From positions 1 through 64,000 of the forward strand of contig DAOTTJ010000172.1 of the NCBI GenBank assembly GCA_034437695.1: a DNA stretch of 64,000 nt, read 5' to 3'. The notes under the pieces were generated by a model. It saw only the letters and a list, made by a program, of their open reading frames with translations, ran no database searches and had not been told where the DNA came from. Source of the DNA: Paraktedonobacter sp034437695 (GTDB lineage Bacteria > Chloroflexota > Ktedonobacteria > Ktedonobacterales > Ktedonobacteraceae). Shown here one piece after another: positions 8,476 through 17,768 of this stretch (within the stretch, counting starts at the first letter, position 1; each line of letters starts with the position of its first letter). A program made the translations under genes and the position numbers.

Positions 8476-9108
8476 CTAAAGTAAACCGAAAAGACCAAAG
8501 GCTACGAGCGGGACCAGCAACGCAAACAAACTACCACACACCGCCTGGATCAGTGTGTGCGCCTTCACCCGCCAGCGCAACCAACCTAGAGGCAGTAAGA
8601 CAAGCGGCCAGAGTCCATAGAGCAAACACAGGGTCGCCACCGCACCGCTGATGCCGATCATATGGAGCGACAGCTTGTACCGCGCAAAGTGGGTGATCAG
8701 CGTAGCCAGGGCCAGCGAGATCAGACTGGCAGCAACAGCCGCGAGCAGTTGATGCGAGGCGGCCAGCACGAGCAAAAGCACAAAGACCAGCACCATACAT
8801 CCAATCCCGAATGAAAGTGGTACCAGACGCTGTTCGCGGCGCGACACATGCCCGTCGGTATAACGTCCCTGAGGAACGCCGCGCAAGATAAAGCGAAATG
8901 GCTTCAGAGAACCGCCAAGCACAATCAACGCCTATAACAGCAGAGCGCGTCCAACATCTGCTGTGGTATGCAAAGCGACAAGCAGAAACAGTGGGATAGC
9001 AACAAAGAGTGGATTGGATAAGAGAGAGATAAAATGGGCCAGGCGGTCCGCACACGTTGCAAGCGTTGCCGGAGAAAATCCCTTTTCCGTAGAAACCATG
9101 TTTGACAC
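8476..9108 (-). pseudogene. PAP2-like membrane protein gene interrupted by an in-frame TAG
   Basis: Two open stretches lie in one frame: from GTG 9108 (AAAGGA five bases upstream) to a TAG at 8932-8934, then on to 8476. Joined, they read ...ADVGRALLL*ALIVLGGSLKPF... and give about 210 residues with five or six membrane helices. The C-terminal pattern YKLSLHMIGISGA...RVKAHTLIQAVCG resembles PA-phosphatase-related membrane proteins. A single G-to-A change (TGG to TAG, Trp) would explain the stop. A sequencing error, read-through or a true pseudogene are all possible. No frameshift is needed. Confidence 0.7.
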
Positions 9109-9402
9109 AGAGATCCTTTCAGCAGAAGATAGGTATATATACATAGCAGAGATTGAGTGAGAGCTGATTGATCGAGTGCATAAAATGCAGCCGGGTCCAA
9201 TTGAGAGAAGCACAGTCAAACTACCAGCATGCTTGCAGACAGATGCTTCGCCTTCATTGGCCCGGTCGATCGGTGCAAAAATCGCGCAAAGGTCTCAGGG
9301 AAAAGAGGCTTGGAAGGGTCTCCCCATCGGGCTAGAAGGGATAGCTCCTTCTTTTTTTATTTCTCACTTTTCCAGAGAGACGCAGTGAGAACAGACCTAC
9401 CC

Positions 9403-9723
9403 CTATATGGTAAAACTTACCGTCACATAGGGCAGGCTCAATTGAGCGTTAGAACGCGCCCATGAACGGATCGCATGGGACACCAGCTCATTATCGCGAG
9501 GCTGACGTAACCTTTCCGGTTGGGCCATCTGCCTGATAAGCACCTGAACTTGCCAGCCCCCGTTCATTCGTTTCATCCCTGAGGGAATAGAGGTACCCAA
9601 TAAGGCCGCAATACGAGGGGATTGCTGGTTGAGAATCTGTATAATCTCGGACCAGTGTTCATACAAAACTGACGTAAATCGTTCCGTAAACTCTTCTGTG
9701 CCAATGCGAGGTACTTGTTCCAT
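9403..9723 (-). CDS. Small protein resembling the C-terminal domain of DNA polymerase III tau
   Basis: 106 residues from ATG 9723, which has GAGGAGGG upstream; longer in-frame reading to 9855 lacks a signal. The stretch LYEHWSEIIQILNQQSPRIA followed by ALLGTSIP and a Trp-containing beta segment is reminiscent of the DnaX tail domain (W..il..l....p.l.alL). There is no ATPase part nearby, so it would be an orphan domain; this likeness is my own reading. It begins 132 bases after the kinase gene on the same strand and may be co-transcribed. Confidence 0.55.
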   Translation of the reverse strand: MEQVPRIGTEEFTERFTSVLYEHWSEIIQILNQQSPRIAALLGTSIPSGMKRMNGGWQVQVLIRQMAQPERLRQPRDNELVSHAIRSWARSNAQLSLPYVTVSFTI

Positions 9724-9855
9724 AACGCCCTCCTCATCGAGTAAAATCCAGCGCAACCCAAGTATACCATATTGTATCTCTCTCTGCGCCTTCCCTGATT
9801 TGAGCGTCCGGGCGTTCCCTAAATGCGTGGTTATTCGAGCTTGATTGCATCTCAA

Positions 9856-11886
9856 CTAATTCGTCGCATCCCTGACCAGCGACCAGACATGGATAGTTTT
9901 ATCGCTTGAACCGGAGGCGATAAAGTAGTTATCTGGCAACCAGGCCACCGTTTTGACCGGCCCACTATGCCCTGTGTAGGTATAAATAATGGTTCCGTCA
10001 TCGACCTTCCAGACTATCACTGTCCCATCGTCTGAAGCAGAGGCCAGATATTTATCGTCAAAAGACCAGGCTACCGCGTTGACATTGTCGCTATGACCTT
10101 GTAGGACCGTCATGCTCCCCGGATCGGCCAGCGGGTCAAAGATCAAGACGGTTTGATTATCGGTCCCACCAGCAAAAAGTGCATCTTCAGACGACCACGC
10201 CACACCACGCATAACCCCCGATCGACCTGGAAAGGCTTCATGGCTATTCTCAGACGCATTCCAGAGCTGTATCGTCGTATCCCACGAGCTAGAAAGAATC
10301 TGTACACCCACGTGACTCCAGGAGACTGCGCTAATTGCCCCACTATGCCCGGTGTATACCTGGGGCTGCCGGCTAACTATATCCCAGGCTTGCAGAATGG
10401 TATCCCTTGAACCAGATACTACGCTCATATTATCGGGCGACCAGTCTACCGCGGTGACTGCGTCCGTGTGACTGCGGTAGACGCTCTGCACCGATCCATC
10501 AAGGGTATTGAGCAAGACAACCGTACCGTCGTCACAGCCAGTTGCAATCATATCATCGCCAGGCGACCACGCGACCGCATAGAGCGGACCACGGTCGAGC
10601 TTGCAGCGGATAACGTTGTCGTTGGTCCGATCCCAGATGCGCACGGTCCCATCCAGCGATGACGAGGCGAAATACAGACCACTCGGCGACCACGAGAGGT
10701 CGGTAATCTCAGCGCTATGCCCGCTATAGATGGTGGTCCCATCCGGCGAAGGGGTGGATTGAGTGGCCCACCAGACGCTTACCGCTCCCGCCCCAAGCCC
10801 GAGCACCGCAAGACTGATAAGCAGGTTGCGCCTCGTAAAACGCCGCCGCCCCTTTCTCGTCCCCAATTGGACCGCCTGCTGCATCTGGATCTGAAATTGC
10901 GTCCCTACTGCAGGCGTATACGTTTGTGGCACCGGAGGCAGCCAGACTCGCCCGCTCTGAATACTCTGCTCACGCACACCATTCAAAGCCTGCACTACCA
11001 TCACCACGCTGGCTGGCCGCTCAACGGGATTCGCGAGAAGCATACGCTCGACCAGACGCGTCAGACCCGACCTCTCTAACTCCTGGTTCAGCCCTCTCAA
11101 CCCGCTCGCATGCGTGCACGTCGCGGGATCTTCGCCGGTCAGCAGCCGCTGCAAAATGGCACCCAGACTATAGATGTCGGCCTGAGGAGTCGTCTGAGCA
11201 CGTCCGTACTGCTCGGGCGCAGCATACCCCGGTGAACCAAAGCGCTGCGTATCGAGCGCCTGTCCCACCCGGTAACGTCGCGCAATCCCGTAATCGATCA
11301 GGTAGAGCCTGCCACCACGCGTCCGCATGACATTCCCCGGCTTGAGGTCGCGAAAGATAATCGGCGGCCTCTGCTCATGCAAATATTCCAGGACCGCGCA
11401 CAGTTGCAGACCAACCTCCAGCGTTTCACTCAAACCCAGCGGCCTGTCCACTCTCTCCGGCTTCTCCAGGTATTGTTCCAACGTCTCACCTTCGATATAT
11501 TCCAGCACCAGATACCAGTGGGTAGGATCGCCAAAATGGTCGTAGAGTTCAGGGATCTGCTTATGGCGCAGTTCTCCCAGGAGCACAACCTCGCGATTAA
11601 AGGTATCGGTCGCTTCGATAGACTCTTCAGCGGTCAGACCTCCAAGGTTGATCTGCTTGACCGCAACAACGCGATCCGCGCTCTGCGTATCGATCGCCCG
11701 ATAGACTTCACTAAAGCCACCACTACCTATATATGTCGTCAGTTGGTAGCGTTCGCGCAGCAGAGGAAACACCTGAGCGCCATGTGGAGCGTCAGGATCT
11801 GTATACTCTCCTCCACATGCGAAACAGACAGAATTGATGCGTTCATTAGCCGCGCCACATGTGGGACAAAACCAGTTCGTGAGCAC
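9856..11886 (-). CDS. Ser/Thr protein kinase with zinc ribbon and seven WD40 repeats
   Basis: 676 residues from GTG 11886. Order: zinc ribbon (CPTC...CFAC, residues 7-24), Hanks-type kinase (about 47-300; Gly loop GSGGFSEV, Lys77, catalytic Asp180, metal Asp198), Pro/Gln-rich spacer, one membrane helix (353-374), then seven WD40 repeats (390-675). The repeats lie outside the membrane if topology is type II-like. The catalytic loop reads FRDLKPGN instead of HRD and the metal motif is DYG instead of DFG; key Asp and Lys are kept, so activity is likely. Such kinase-propeller fusions are common in Ktedonobacteria. The propeller probably senses a protein or wall ligand. Confidence 0.92.
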   Translation of the reverse strand: MLTNWFCPTCGAANERINSVCFACGGEYTDPDAPHGAQVFPLLRERYQLTTYIGSGGFSEVYRAIDTQSADRVVAVKQINLGGLTAEESIEATDTFNREVVLLGELRHKQIPELYDHFGDPTHWYLVLEYIEGETLEQYLEKPERVDRPLGLSETLEVGLQLCAVLEYLHEQRPPIIFRDLKPGNVMRTRGGRLYLIDYGIARRYRVGQALDTQRFGSPGYAAPEQYGRAQTTPQADIYSLGAILQRLLTGEDPATCTHASGLRGLNQELERSGLTRLVERMLLANPVERPASVVMVVQALNGVREQSIQSGRVWLPPVPQTYTPAVGTQFQIQMQQAVQLGTRKGRRRFTRRNLLISLAVLGLGAGAVSVWWATQSTPSPDGTTIYSGHSAEITDLSWSPSGLYFASSSLDGTVRIWDRTNDNVIRCKLDRGPLYAVAWSPGDDMIATGCDDGTVVLLNTLDGSVQSVYRSHTDAVTAVDWSPDNMSVVSGSRDTILQAWDIVSRQPQVYTGHSGAISAVSWSHVGVQILSSSWDTTIQLWNASENSHEAFPGRSGVMRGVAWSSEDALFAGGTDNQTVLIFDPLADPGSMTVLQGHSDNVNAVAWSFDDKYLASASDDGTVIVWKVDDGTIIYTYTGHSGPVKTVAWLPDNYFIASGSSDKTIHVWSLVRDATN

Positions 11887-11932
11887 AGGTAAAGCATCCT
11901 TTCATCGAGTCAATGTCTCTCTATTATAACCG

Positions 11933-11938
11933 GGAATA
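11933..11938 (-). promoter_or_regulatory. Possible -10 box for the WD40 kinase gene
   Basis: Perfect TATAAT on the minus strand 46 bases before the GTG start. The -35 region (TGTAGA at 17 bases) is weak. The rest of the 305-base gap to 12191 shows nothing I can assign. Confidence 0.3.
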
Positions 11939-12191
11939 GCGTCTATCTACAGGCCATAAGCAAGCAGATTCAGACCCTTACAGGGGTCCATATTGCTCAC
12001 ATCTCGTCTATAATACAAGTATCGATATAGCTGCCTGGATAATCTCAAGTTAAACCCTGGCGTAGTAGATACGCCAGCTTGAATAACAAGCACTGAGAGG
12101 TTCAAAGGGATCACCGGTCTGGCGCAGGAAAACGGCGATCCATTTTCGCCGTACAAATACACCATAATACATCGCACTGGAGGACGCAACC

Positions 12192-12791
12192 ATGTACGAC
12201 CCCGACTCACGACGAGCACGCAGAAGGTACTACCGACGTAACAACCCCTTACGTGGGATGGCCGGCGGTCTTTTTCTGTTTATCATTATTATTGGCTCCA
12301 TCACGTATCATAGCATTAGTAGCATCAATCCTTTATCGCTTTTTTTCTTCGGGATGGCCCTGTTCGCATTGATTGGCAGCATCGGCACTTCCAATCGCCG
12401 CGCCATCTATGGCGGCCTCCAGGGCGCAATCTGGCTGGCTGGTCTGGGCCTCTGCTTCCTGATCGGCTTCTGGCCCTGGATTCTCCTGCCCGTTGCGGTT
12501 ACAGCCATCCTGGGCGCGTTATTCCAACCCATCATGGCCGGTCTGGCTTCCTCCAGTCTCCTGGCCGACCAGCCACCGCAACAATATCAGCCACCACAGC
12601 AGTACCAACCATCACAAACCTATCAATCCTACCAACCACCACAGGAACAACCGTCTTACGAACCCTACGAGCAAGGCTACCAGCCAGGCTCGATGCCACC
12701 AGTCTACCCACAACCCAAACAGGAATACGAACAACCAACCGTACAGTATCCTGAGCAACAGCAAGAGCTGCCTCCAATGGAGCAGAGGTAA
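12192..12791 (+). CDS. Small membrane protein with Gln/Pro/Tyr-rich tail
   Basis: 199 residues; ATG preceded by GGAGG. A very basic N-terminus (RRARRRYYRRNN), then three or four hydrophobic helices (about residues 22-45, 50-65, 75-95, 98-118) and a low-complexity tail from about 125 with repeated YQPPQ/YQPSQ motifs. The tail is probably disordered and cytoplasmic. I do not recognise a family. The ATG lies 17 bases upstream of the decayed MpaB gene region but codes independently. Confidence 0.7.
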   Translation: MYDPDSRRARRRYYRRNNPLRGMAGGLFLFIIIIGSITYHSISSINPLSLFFFGMALFALIGSIGTSNRRAIYGGLQGAIWLAGLGLCFLIGFWPWILLPVAVTAILGALFQPIMAGLASSSLLADQPPQQYQPPQQYQPSQTYQSYQPPQEQPSYEPYEQGYQPGSMPPVYPQPKQEYEQPTVQYPEQQQELPPMEQR

Positions 12792-12808
12792 TACCAGCGT
12801 AGACAGAG

Positions 12809-13333
12809 ATGAAAGAATACCCATACATGAGACGTCCACCTATTCAGGATTTTGGTTACAGCGGCCCTGAGAGCACCAACTGGAAAATTGCGAGCGAATG
12901 GCTGGTGCTACTAGGTTCCACCCGCGCTGTGCTCATGCAGGTTGCTCACCCATTGGTCGCAATGGGTGTCAGCAAGCATACGGACCACATGACCGACCCC
13001 TACGGTCGAGCGATCCGTACGTTGCTGCGTGGGGAGGAGCTAAACTTTGGCCATACAAGGCTGGCTCGTCAAGCGGCGTAGACCATCAATAACCTGCATA
13101 AGTCGGTCCACGGCGTTTTACCACAAACGGCCGGACGTTTTCCAGCCGGCACACCTTACGATGCGCGTGACCCCGAGCTGTTGCTCTGGGTCCACGCGAC
13201 GCTGGTGGACTCATTCCTGCTGGCGCCCTGCTTGCCCACTCATCTACCCGCCTTGCCTCTAACACGAGAGTTGATGCGTGGAAAAAGTGAAGCAGATATC
13301 CATCCATTTACGCCTGGAAAGGTCTCTCTTTAG
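12809..13333 (+). pseudogene. Decayed MpaB/DUF2236-family oxygenase gene
   Basis: In one frame the reading is WLVLLGSTRAVLMQVAHPLV...DPYGRAIRTL..., then TAG at 13079-13081, then TINNLHKSVHGVLP...GRFPAGTPYDARDPELLLWVHATLVDSFLLA. This is the unmistakable MpaB/DUF2236 pattern (latex-clearing-type haem oxygenase relatives). After LLA the family sequence is lost and the frame ends at 13333, so roughly the C-terminal half is missing. A short stretch around residues 70-85 is also poorly conserved. Premature stop plus truncation make a functional product unlikely. The start is uncertain (12809 or 12827; no good ribosome site). Confidence 0.8.
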
Positions 13334-13930
13334 CCAGAGGCCGATTATCCACCGTGGTAATCGGCTTCTCATCTCTCACCTTATCCATAGAGTTGCGCAA
13401 ACGTCACCATAAGCGAGATGATGCAAAAGTAGGAAGACCGGAACAAAGCGAGGATGCAGGGAGCGTAGTGGCTCCGAGCGCTCAACGGCATAGACCATTC
13501 TCCACAGATTTAGCATTTGTCCGCCTGAATGTTATATCCTGAAAACAGCAACCAGAATAGAGGTTACAAAGTGCGTTCTGCTTCGTGTTTAACACAGGGT
13601 TTCTCAAAAGTAGTCAAAAGCAGGGGTGCAGGGAACTGGTCGTCCTCTGCCGGAGTGCCAAGTGTCCTCCATTCGCACGGACGTAGCGGGATGGTTAAGT
13701 GCAGTCGCACTTAACCGGCACCCTGTCCGGGGGACAGGTAATCTGGGGTGTCCCCAACAAACTTTTTCTTTTGTTTTGCCTCGGCAAAACAGGCAAAACG
13801 GGAGTGCAGAGAGCACCTCTCTGCTACCTTCATGTCTATGGGTGGGGAAGCAAAGATATTGAAGAAGCCCTAGTGTTTAAACAGAGCAACTCTTAACAAA
13901 AAATGTTTGTTTACAGGAGGTTTTCATCCT
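13334..13930. other. Intergenic region before zwf
   Basis: About 600 bases with no credible gene. It holds a fragment at 13453-13480 resembling the GCAGGGAGCG module of the repeats at 34.1 and 35.1 kb, then the large composite element B. No clear zwf promoter was found. Confidence 0.5.
13591..13877. repeat. MITE-like intergenic element, copy B
   Basis: About 287 bp with imperfect terminal inverted repeats: AACACAGGGTTTCTCAAAAG at 13591-13610 against the complement of 13858-13877. The interior carries, in order, a block also found at 34159 (CCGGCACCC...GGGGGACAGG...GGGGTGTCCCC), a block also found at 45839 (GTTTTGCC-TC-GGCAAAAC hairpin), and the GCAGAGAG hairpin module also found at 5537 and 49910. 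It is a mosaic of modules seen separately elsewhere in the window. Confidence 0.7.
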
Positions 13931-15316
13931 ATGCCCGATATCCACTCAGATGCCCTGGTCTTCTTTGGCGCAACCGGCGACCTGGCGTATAAGCAGATCT
14001 TCCCGGCGCTGCAAGCCATGACCAGACGGGGCAATCTCGACATGCCTATTATCGGCGTGGCCGGTCGTCCCTGGACCAGCGATCAATTACGCGAACACGC
14101 CCGTCAGAGCCTCACTGAACACGGTGGGGTGAACGAGGCGGCTTTTCAAAAACTCTCTGCGCATCTACAATACCTTTCAGGCGACTACAATAAGCCCGAG
14201 ACGTATACTCATCTACGCGAAGCTCTGGGGGGCGCTCAGCACCCTCTTTACTACCTGGCCATCCCTCCGAGTATGTTCGCCCCCGTGGTCGAAGGTCTGG
14301 GCAAATCTGGCTCGGCCAGTGGCGCACGGGTAGTAATCGAAAAACCCTTTGGACGCGATCTGAAATCCGCCCGCGAACTCAACCAAATCATTGGTAGTGT
14401 TTTTGCCGAGACAGACATTTTCCGTATCGATCACTATCTGGGCAAAGAACCCGCCCAAAATATCCTCTATTTCCGCTTCGCTAATTCCTTTCTTGAACCA
14501 ATCTGGAACCGCAACTATATCGATTGTGTACAGATTACTATGGCTGAAAACTTTGGCGTGCAGGGTCGCGGGAAATTCTATGAAGAGGCGGGCGCAATCC
14601 GCGATGTTATTCAAAATCATATGCTTCAGGTGGCCTCACTGATCGCAATGGAACCCCCCAATGCACACGACTCCGAATCGGTGCGCGACGCCAAATCGCA
14701 GATTTTTAAGGCCATGCGCCCACTCGATACCGCCGATGTTGTGCGCGGACAGTTTCGCGGCTATCGCCAGGAAGATGGCGTCGCACCCGACTCACAGGTC
14801 GAAACGTTTGCGGCAGTCAAACTCTACATCGACAACTGGCGCTGGGCAAATGTGCCTTTCTATATTCGAGCCGGCAAAAACCTCCCAGTGACCTGTACAG
14901 AGGTCCTGGTAGAACTCAAAGAGCCACCACACACGGTCTTCGACGAAAAAGGGTCGGCGCACAACCACGTACGCTTCCGCATGAGTCCAGAAGTACTGGT
15001 AGCCATCAGTGCTCGCTCCAAAGTTCCCGGCTCAGGTATGAAAGGCGAAGATGTCGAGCTGGTAGCCCGCCATAACGCGCTCGACGAGATGGCCCCTTAT
15101 GAGCGTCTCCTGGGCGATGCGATGCGCGGCAATCCTGCGCTTTTCGTACGCGAGGACGCCGTCGAGGCCGCATGGAGCATAGTCGATCCAATTCTCGATA
15201 CACAAACGCCTATCTATGAGTACGCGCCCCAAACCTGGGGACCAGGCGAGGCAGATCAGATCATCGCAGGTAACGGCGGCTGGCACAATCCTACCCCCAC
15301 CGCGGTCGAGAAATAG
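13931..15316 (+). CDS. zwf: Glucose-6-phosphate 1-dehydrogenase
   Basis: 461 residues from ATG 13931, with AGGAGG ten bases upstream; an ATG at 13907 precedes that signal. The N-terminal NADP motif is FFGATGDLA (11-19), the substrate motif EKPFGRDL (137-144), and the active-site signature RIDHYLGKEP (165-174, His168). It oxidises glucose 6-phosphate to 6-phosphogluconolactone and makes NADPH at the entry of the oxidative pentose phosphate pathway, in the cytoplasm. It is monocistronic here: an own terminator follows, and no tal/gnd gene adjoins. Length fits the family (450-510). Confidence 0.96.
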   Translation: MPDIHSDALVFFGATGDLAYKQIFPALQAMTRRGNLDMPIIGVAGRPWTSDQLREHARQSLTEHGGVNEAAFQKLSAHLQYLSGDYNKPETYTHLREALGGAQHPLYYLAIPPSMFAPVVEGLGKSGSASGARVVIEKPFGRDLKSARELNQIIGSVFAETDIFRIDHYLGKEPAQNILYFRFANSFLEPIWNRNYIDCVQITMAENFGVQGRGKFYEEAGAIRDVIQNHMLQVASLIAMEPPNAHDSESVRDAKSQIFKAMRPLDTADVVRGQFRGYRQEDGVAPDSQVETFAAVKLYIDNWRWANVPFYIRAGKNLPVTCTEVLVELKEPPHTVFDEKGSAHNHVRFRMSPEVLVAISARSKVPGSGMKGEDVELVARHNALDEMAPYERLLGDAMRGNPALFVREDAVEAAWSIVDPILDTQTPIYEYAPQTWGPGEADQIIAGNGGWHNPTPTAVEK

Positions 15317-15321
15317 CCACA

Positions 15322-15352
15322 CCGGGAGAGAGGGTTTACACCTCCCTCCCGG
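15322..15352 (+). terminator. Hairpin after zwf
   Basis: CCGGGAGAGAGG pairs with CCTCCCTCCCGG (one mismatch) six bases after the stop codon, around a 7-base loop; a short TTATATT follows. Confidence 0.6.
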
Positions 15353-15358
15353 TTATAT

Positions 15359-15493
15359 TGCTCTGTCACGCTTCGCTTGACCAGCCGGGATGCAAGGGGG
15401 GCTACCCCTTGACTGGGGTCTGGGGCTGTGTCCCAGCCTTTCTCTCCCCCTGCTTCGCCGCAGGCGACGCATCACATGAGATGGAACAGAGCA
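15359..15493. repeat. Possible further MITE-like element (C)
   Basis: TGCTCTGT at 15359-15366 is repeated inverted at 15486-15493, enclosing 120 bases of G/C-rich sequence with AAGGGG..CCCCTT and GCCGCAGGCG stems. The last resembles CCGCCGCAGGCGG in the element at 34092. Weaker case than the others. Confidence 0.35.
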
Positions 15494-15542
15494 CTCTTGC
15501 TACTGTAGATCTCAATTAATACCGAAAGGAAGACAAAACTTT

Positions 15543-15785
15543 ATGGAAGATCGCACAATCCTTCAACACATTGAAGAGCTTGTCAATGAGGAACACGCCC
15601 TGTCCCAACAGGCGCAGGGCGGCGGGCTAAATGAAGAAAATCATCAGCGTATGCAACAGTTAGAGGTAAGTCTCGACCAGTGCTGGGATCTGCTCCGCCA
15701 GCGGCGGGCGCGGCGTTCGGCTCATCTTAATCCCGACGATGCCACGCTGCGCGACCCCAGCATTGTGGAAAACTATAAGCAATAG
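15543..15785 (+). CDS. DUF2630-family small protein
   Basis: 80 residues. MEDRTILQHIEELVNEEHAL at the start and the conserved core LEVSLDQCWDLLRQRRARR, then NPDDA..RDPS.VENY, match DUF2630. This is a short helical cytoplasmic protein family common in Actinobacteria and Chloroflexota, of unknown role. AAAGGAAG lies 11 bases upstream of the ATG. In other genomes it often sits near central-metabolism genes; here it follows zwf by 226 bases with a terminator and a possible repeat between, so separate transcription is likely. Confidence 0.88.
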   Translation: MEDRTILQHIEELVNEEHALSQQAQGGGLNEENHQRMQQLEVSLDQCWDLLRQRRARRSAHLNPDDATLRDPSIVENYKQ

Positions 15786-15840
15786 AACCCGCTCAACTCA
15801 GCACCCACCAGGAGCCTGCCCGCCACCCGAGATACGCGCA

Positions 15841-17364
15841 CTAAGGGGTGGTAGGCAGGTAGTGCGGCAAGCGGCGAGCATGTGTGTTCTGCTCAAAAGC
15901 ATACGCCAGCTTGATCAGAGTGGGTTCGCTATAAGCACGACCGATAAAAGTTACCCCGACAGGTAACTCGAAAATCAGACCCGCCGGCACGCTGATAGCT
16001 GGATAGCCCGCCATCGCCGCCGGCTGGGTACCACCACCAACGAAATGATCGCCGTTGACCAGGTCTATCGGACAGGCCAGACTGATGGTCGGCAAGAAGA
16101 GTGCATCAAGCTGATGCTCATCCATAATGGCGTCAATCCCCTCCTGGCGGGCCAGGCGTTGATTCTCGGCCAATGCACCCAGGTAGGTGGGGTCGTGGAG
16201 ATCGCTGGTGGCTTCCGCGTGCAGAAAATGTTCCTGGTCAAAATAAGCCAGTTCGACACTGGCGTGTTCCTGATTAAACGCAATAATTTCGCCCAGGGTG
16301 CGTACAGGCGAACTGGTCAAATCAGCCAGGTATGCGTTGAGATCGGCCTTTAACTCAAAGAGCAGGACAGTCTCTTCACTCTTCGACTGGCTCATCTGCT
16401 GGGCCGTAGGAATATCCGCAGGATCGATAACTATCGCACCAAACGCCTGCAATTGCTCAATCAGTTCATCGACTACCGCATCGACTTTGGGACTGTAGCC
16501 GTAGTAGATCTGTCGCGGAACGCCAATGCGTGCGCCCTCTAATCCATCACGCTGGAGAAAGGGCGTATAATCGCTATACACCTCGCCCTCACCAGCCTCC
16601 AGGGTCGCTGGATCGCGCTCATCAACACCGGTAATTGCCCCCAACAGAATCGCCGCATCGGTCACCGTACGCCCAAATGGACCAACAGTATCCTGGCTAT
16701 GCGCGATAGGAATAACCCCGGACCGGCTGGTCAGGCCAACTGTAGGTTTGATCCCGACAACACCACAGACCGCGGCAGGACAAAGAATCGAGCCATCGGT
16801 CTCTGTTCCCAGCGAAACCGCCGCCAGATTGGCCGCGATCGCCGCCGCCGAGCCAGAACTGGAGCCACAGGGACTGCGATCAAGCACATAGGGATTGCGC
16901 GTCTGGCCTCCGCGAGCACTCCAACCACTCGACGACGATGTCGAACGAAAGTTGGCCCATTCGCTCAAATTGGTCTTACCGAGCAGCACCGCGCCAGCCT
17001 CGCGCAACTTCCTGACCACAAAGGCATCACGCGCTGGCTGCGAACCGACGAGAGCCATCGAACCAGCGGTCGTCTGCATACGATCAACGGTAGCAATATT
17101 ATCTTTAAGCAGAACCGGTATCCCATGCAACGGCCCACGCGGTCCACGCTCCTGGCGTTCTCTATCAAGCGCATCGGCAATCGCCAACGCGTCGGGGTTG
17201 ATCTCTAAGACAGACCGCAAAGCTGGTCCCTGCTGATCCAGCGCCTCAATCCGCGCCTGGTACATTTCGACAAGCTTACGCGCGGTCAATGTTCCAATCG
17301 CCAACGCCTCTTGGAATTCACCAATAGTCTTCTCTTCTAACTCAATAAATGGGATCTCATACAT
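15841..17364 (-). CDS. Amidase-signature family hydrolase
   Basis: 507 residues from ATG 17364 (AAAGG upstream; a 25-residue extension to 17439 has no ribosome site). The amidase-signature triad is visible: Lys87 in LLKDNIAT, the cis-Ser in CGSSSGSAAA (about 168-170) and the nucleophile Ser192 in TETDGSILCPA. No GatA-specific context (gatB/gatC) is present, and the protein resembles stand-alone amidases of the 'amidase family protein' type. Substrate unknown; small amides or nitrile-derived amides are typical. Cytoplasmic, no signal peptide. Confidence 0.92.
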   Translation of the reverse strand: MYEIPFIELEEKTIGEFQEALAIGTLTARKLVEMYQARIEALDQQGPALRSVLEINPDALAIADALDRERQERGPRGPLHGIPVLLKDNIATVDRMQTTAGSMALVGSQPARDAFVVRKLREAGAVLLGKTNLSEWANFRSTSSSSGWSARGGQTRNPYVLDRSPCGSSSGSAAAIAANLAAVSLGTETDGSILCPAAVCGVVGIKPTVGLTSRSGVIPIAHSQDTVGPFGRTVTDAAILLGAITGVDERDPATLEAGEGEVYSDYTPFLQRDGLEGARIGVPRQIYYGYSPKVDAVVDELIEQLQAFGAIVIDPADIPTAQQMSQSKSEETVLLFELKADLNAYLADLTSSPVRTLGEIIAFNQEHASVELAYFDQEHFLHAEATSDLHDPTYLGALAENQRLARQEGIDAIMDEHQLDALFLPTISLACPIDLVNGDHFVGGGTQPAAMAGYPAISVPAGLIFELPVGVTFIGRAYSEPTLIKLAYAFEQNTHARRLPHYLPTTP

Positions 17365-17768
17365 AGCTGGCACACCTTTACTGGACGGAGTGTCGAGAAA
17401 TTTCCATTGCCCCTGGCATAGAGACAATGGATCGGACAAATAGGCCTGTTTGTGCTTTACACTTTATCACACCAGGTACAGTTTAGCTTAAACCTCAAAC
17501 ATACTAGTTACAAAAACCGAATTTATAGCTCACATGGCTCACCTTGACACTGTCTCGCTTGAACGCATATCATCGAAGAGATCAAGACGATTTTTTATTC
17601 GCTTGCAGTTACAGAAATGAAAAACAGTCGGGCATACCGCTGGCTCGTAGCTTGTGAAAATGTGTGGGTCAGGGAAGATCTCCTGTGCATCCTTGAGGAC
17701 AAACTGAAAGTCTTCGCCCGGACCTAAAAACACGGGTGGATGTTAAGATAGAAAAGTGAGGAATCCCT
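17365..17768. other. Intergenic region between amidase and histidine kinase
   Basis: 404 bases between divergent genes. A small palindrome GTTTA-GCT-TAAAC lies at 17481-17493. A 64-codon minus-strand frame (17539-17733) has no recognisable content or ribosome site, and I do not call it. No confident promoter. Confidence 0.4.

Noticed and set aside
9334..9358. Terminator-like stem (AGAAGG..CCTTCT) with seven T
   Set aside because: It is oriented for the plus strand, where no gene precedes it; both neighbouring genes are on the minus strand.
17539..17733. 64-codon minus-strand frame between amidase and histidine kinase
   Set aside because: No ribosome site and no resemblance to any family.
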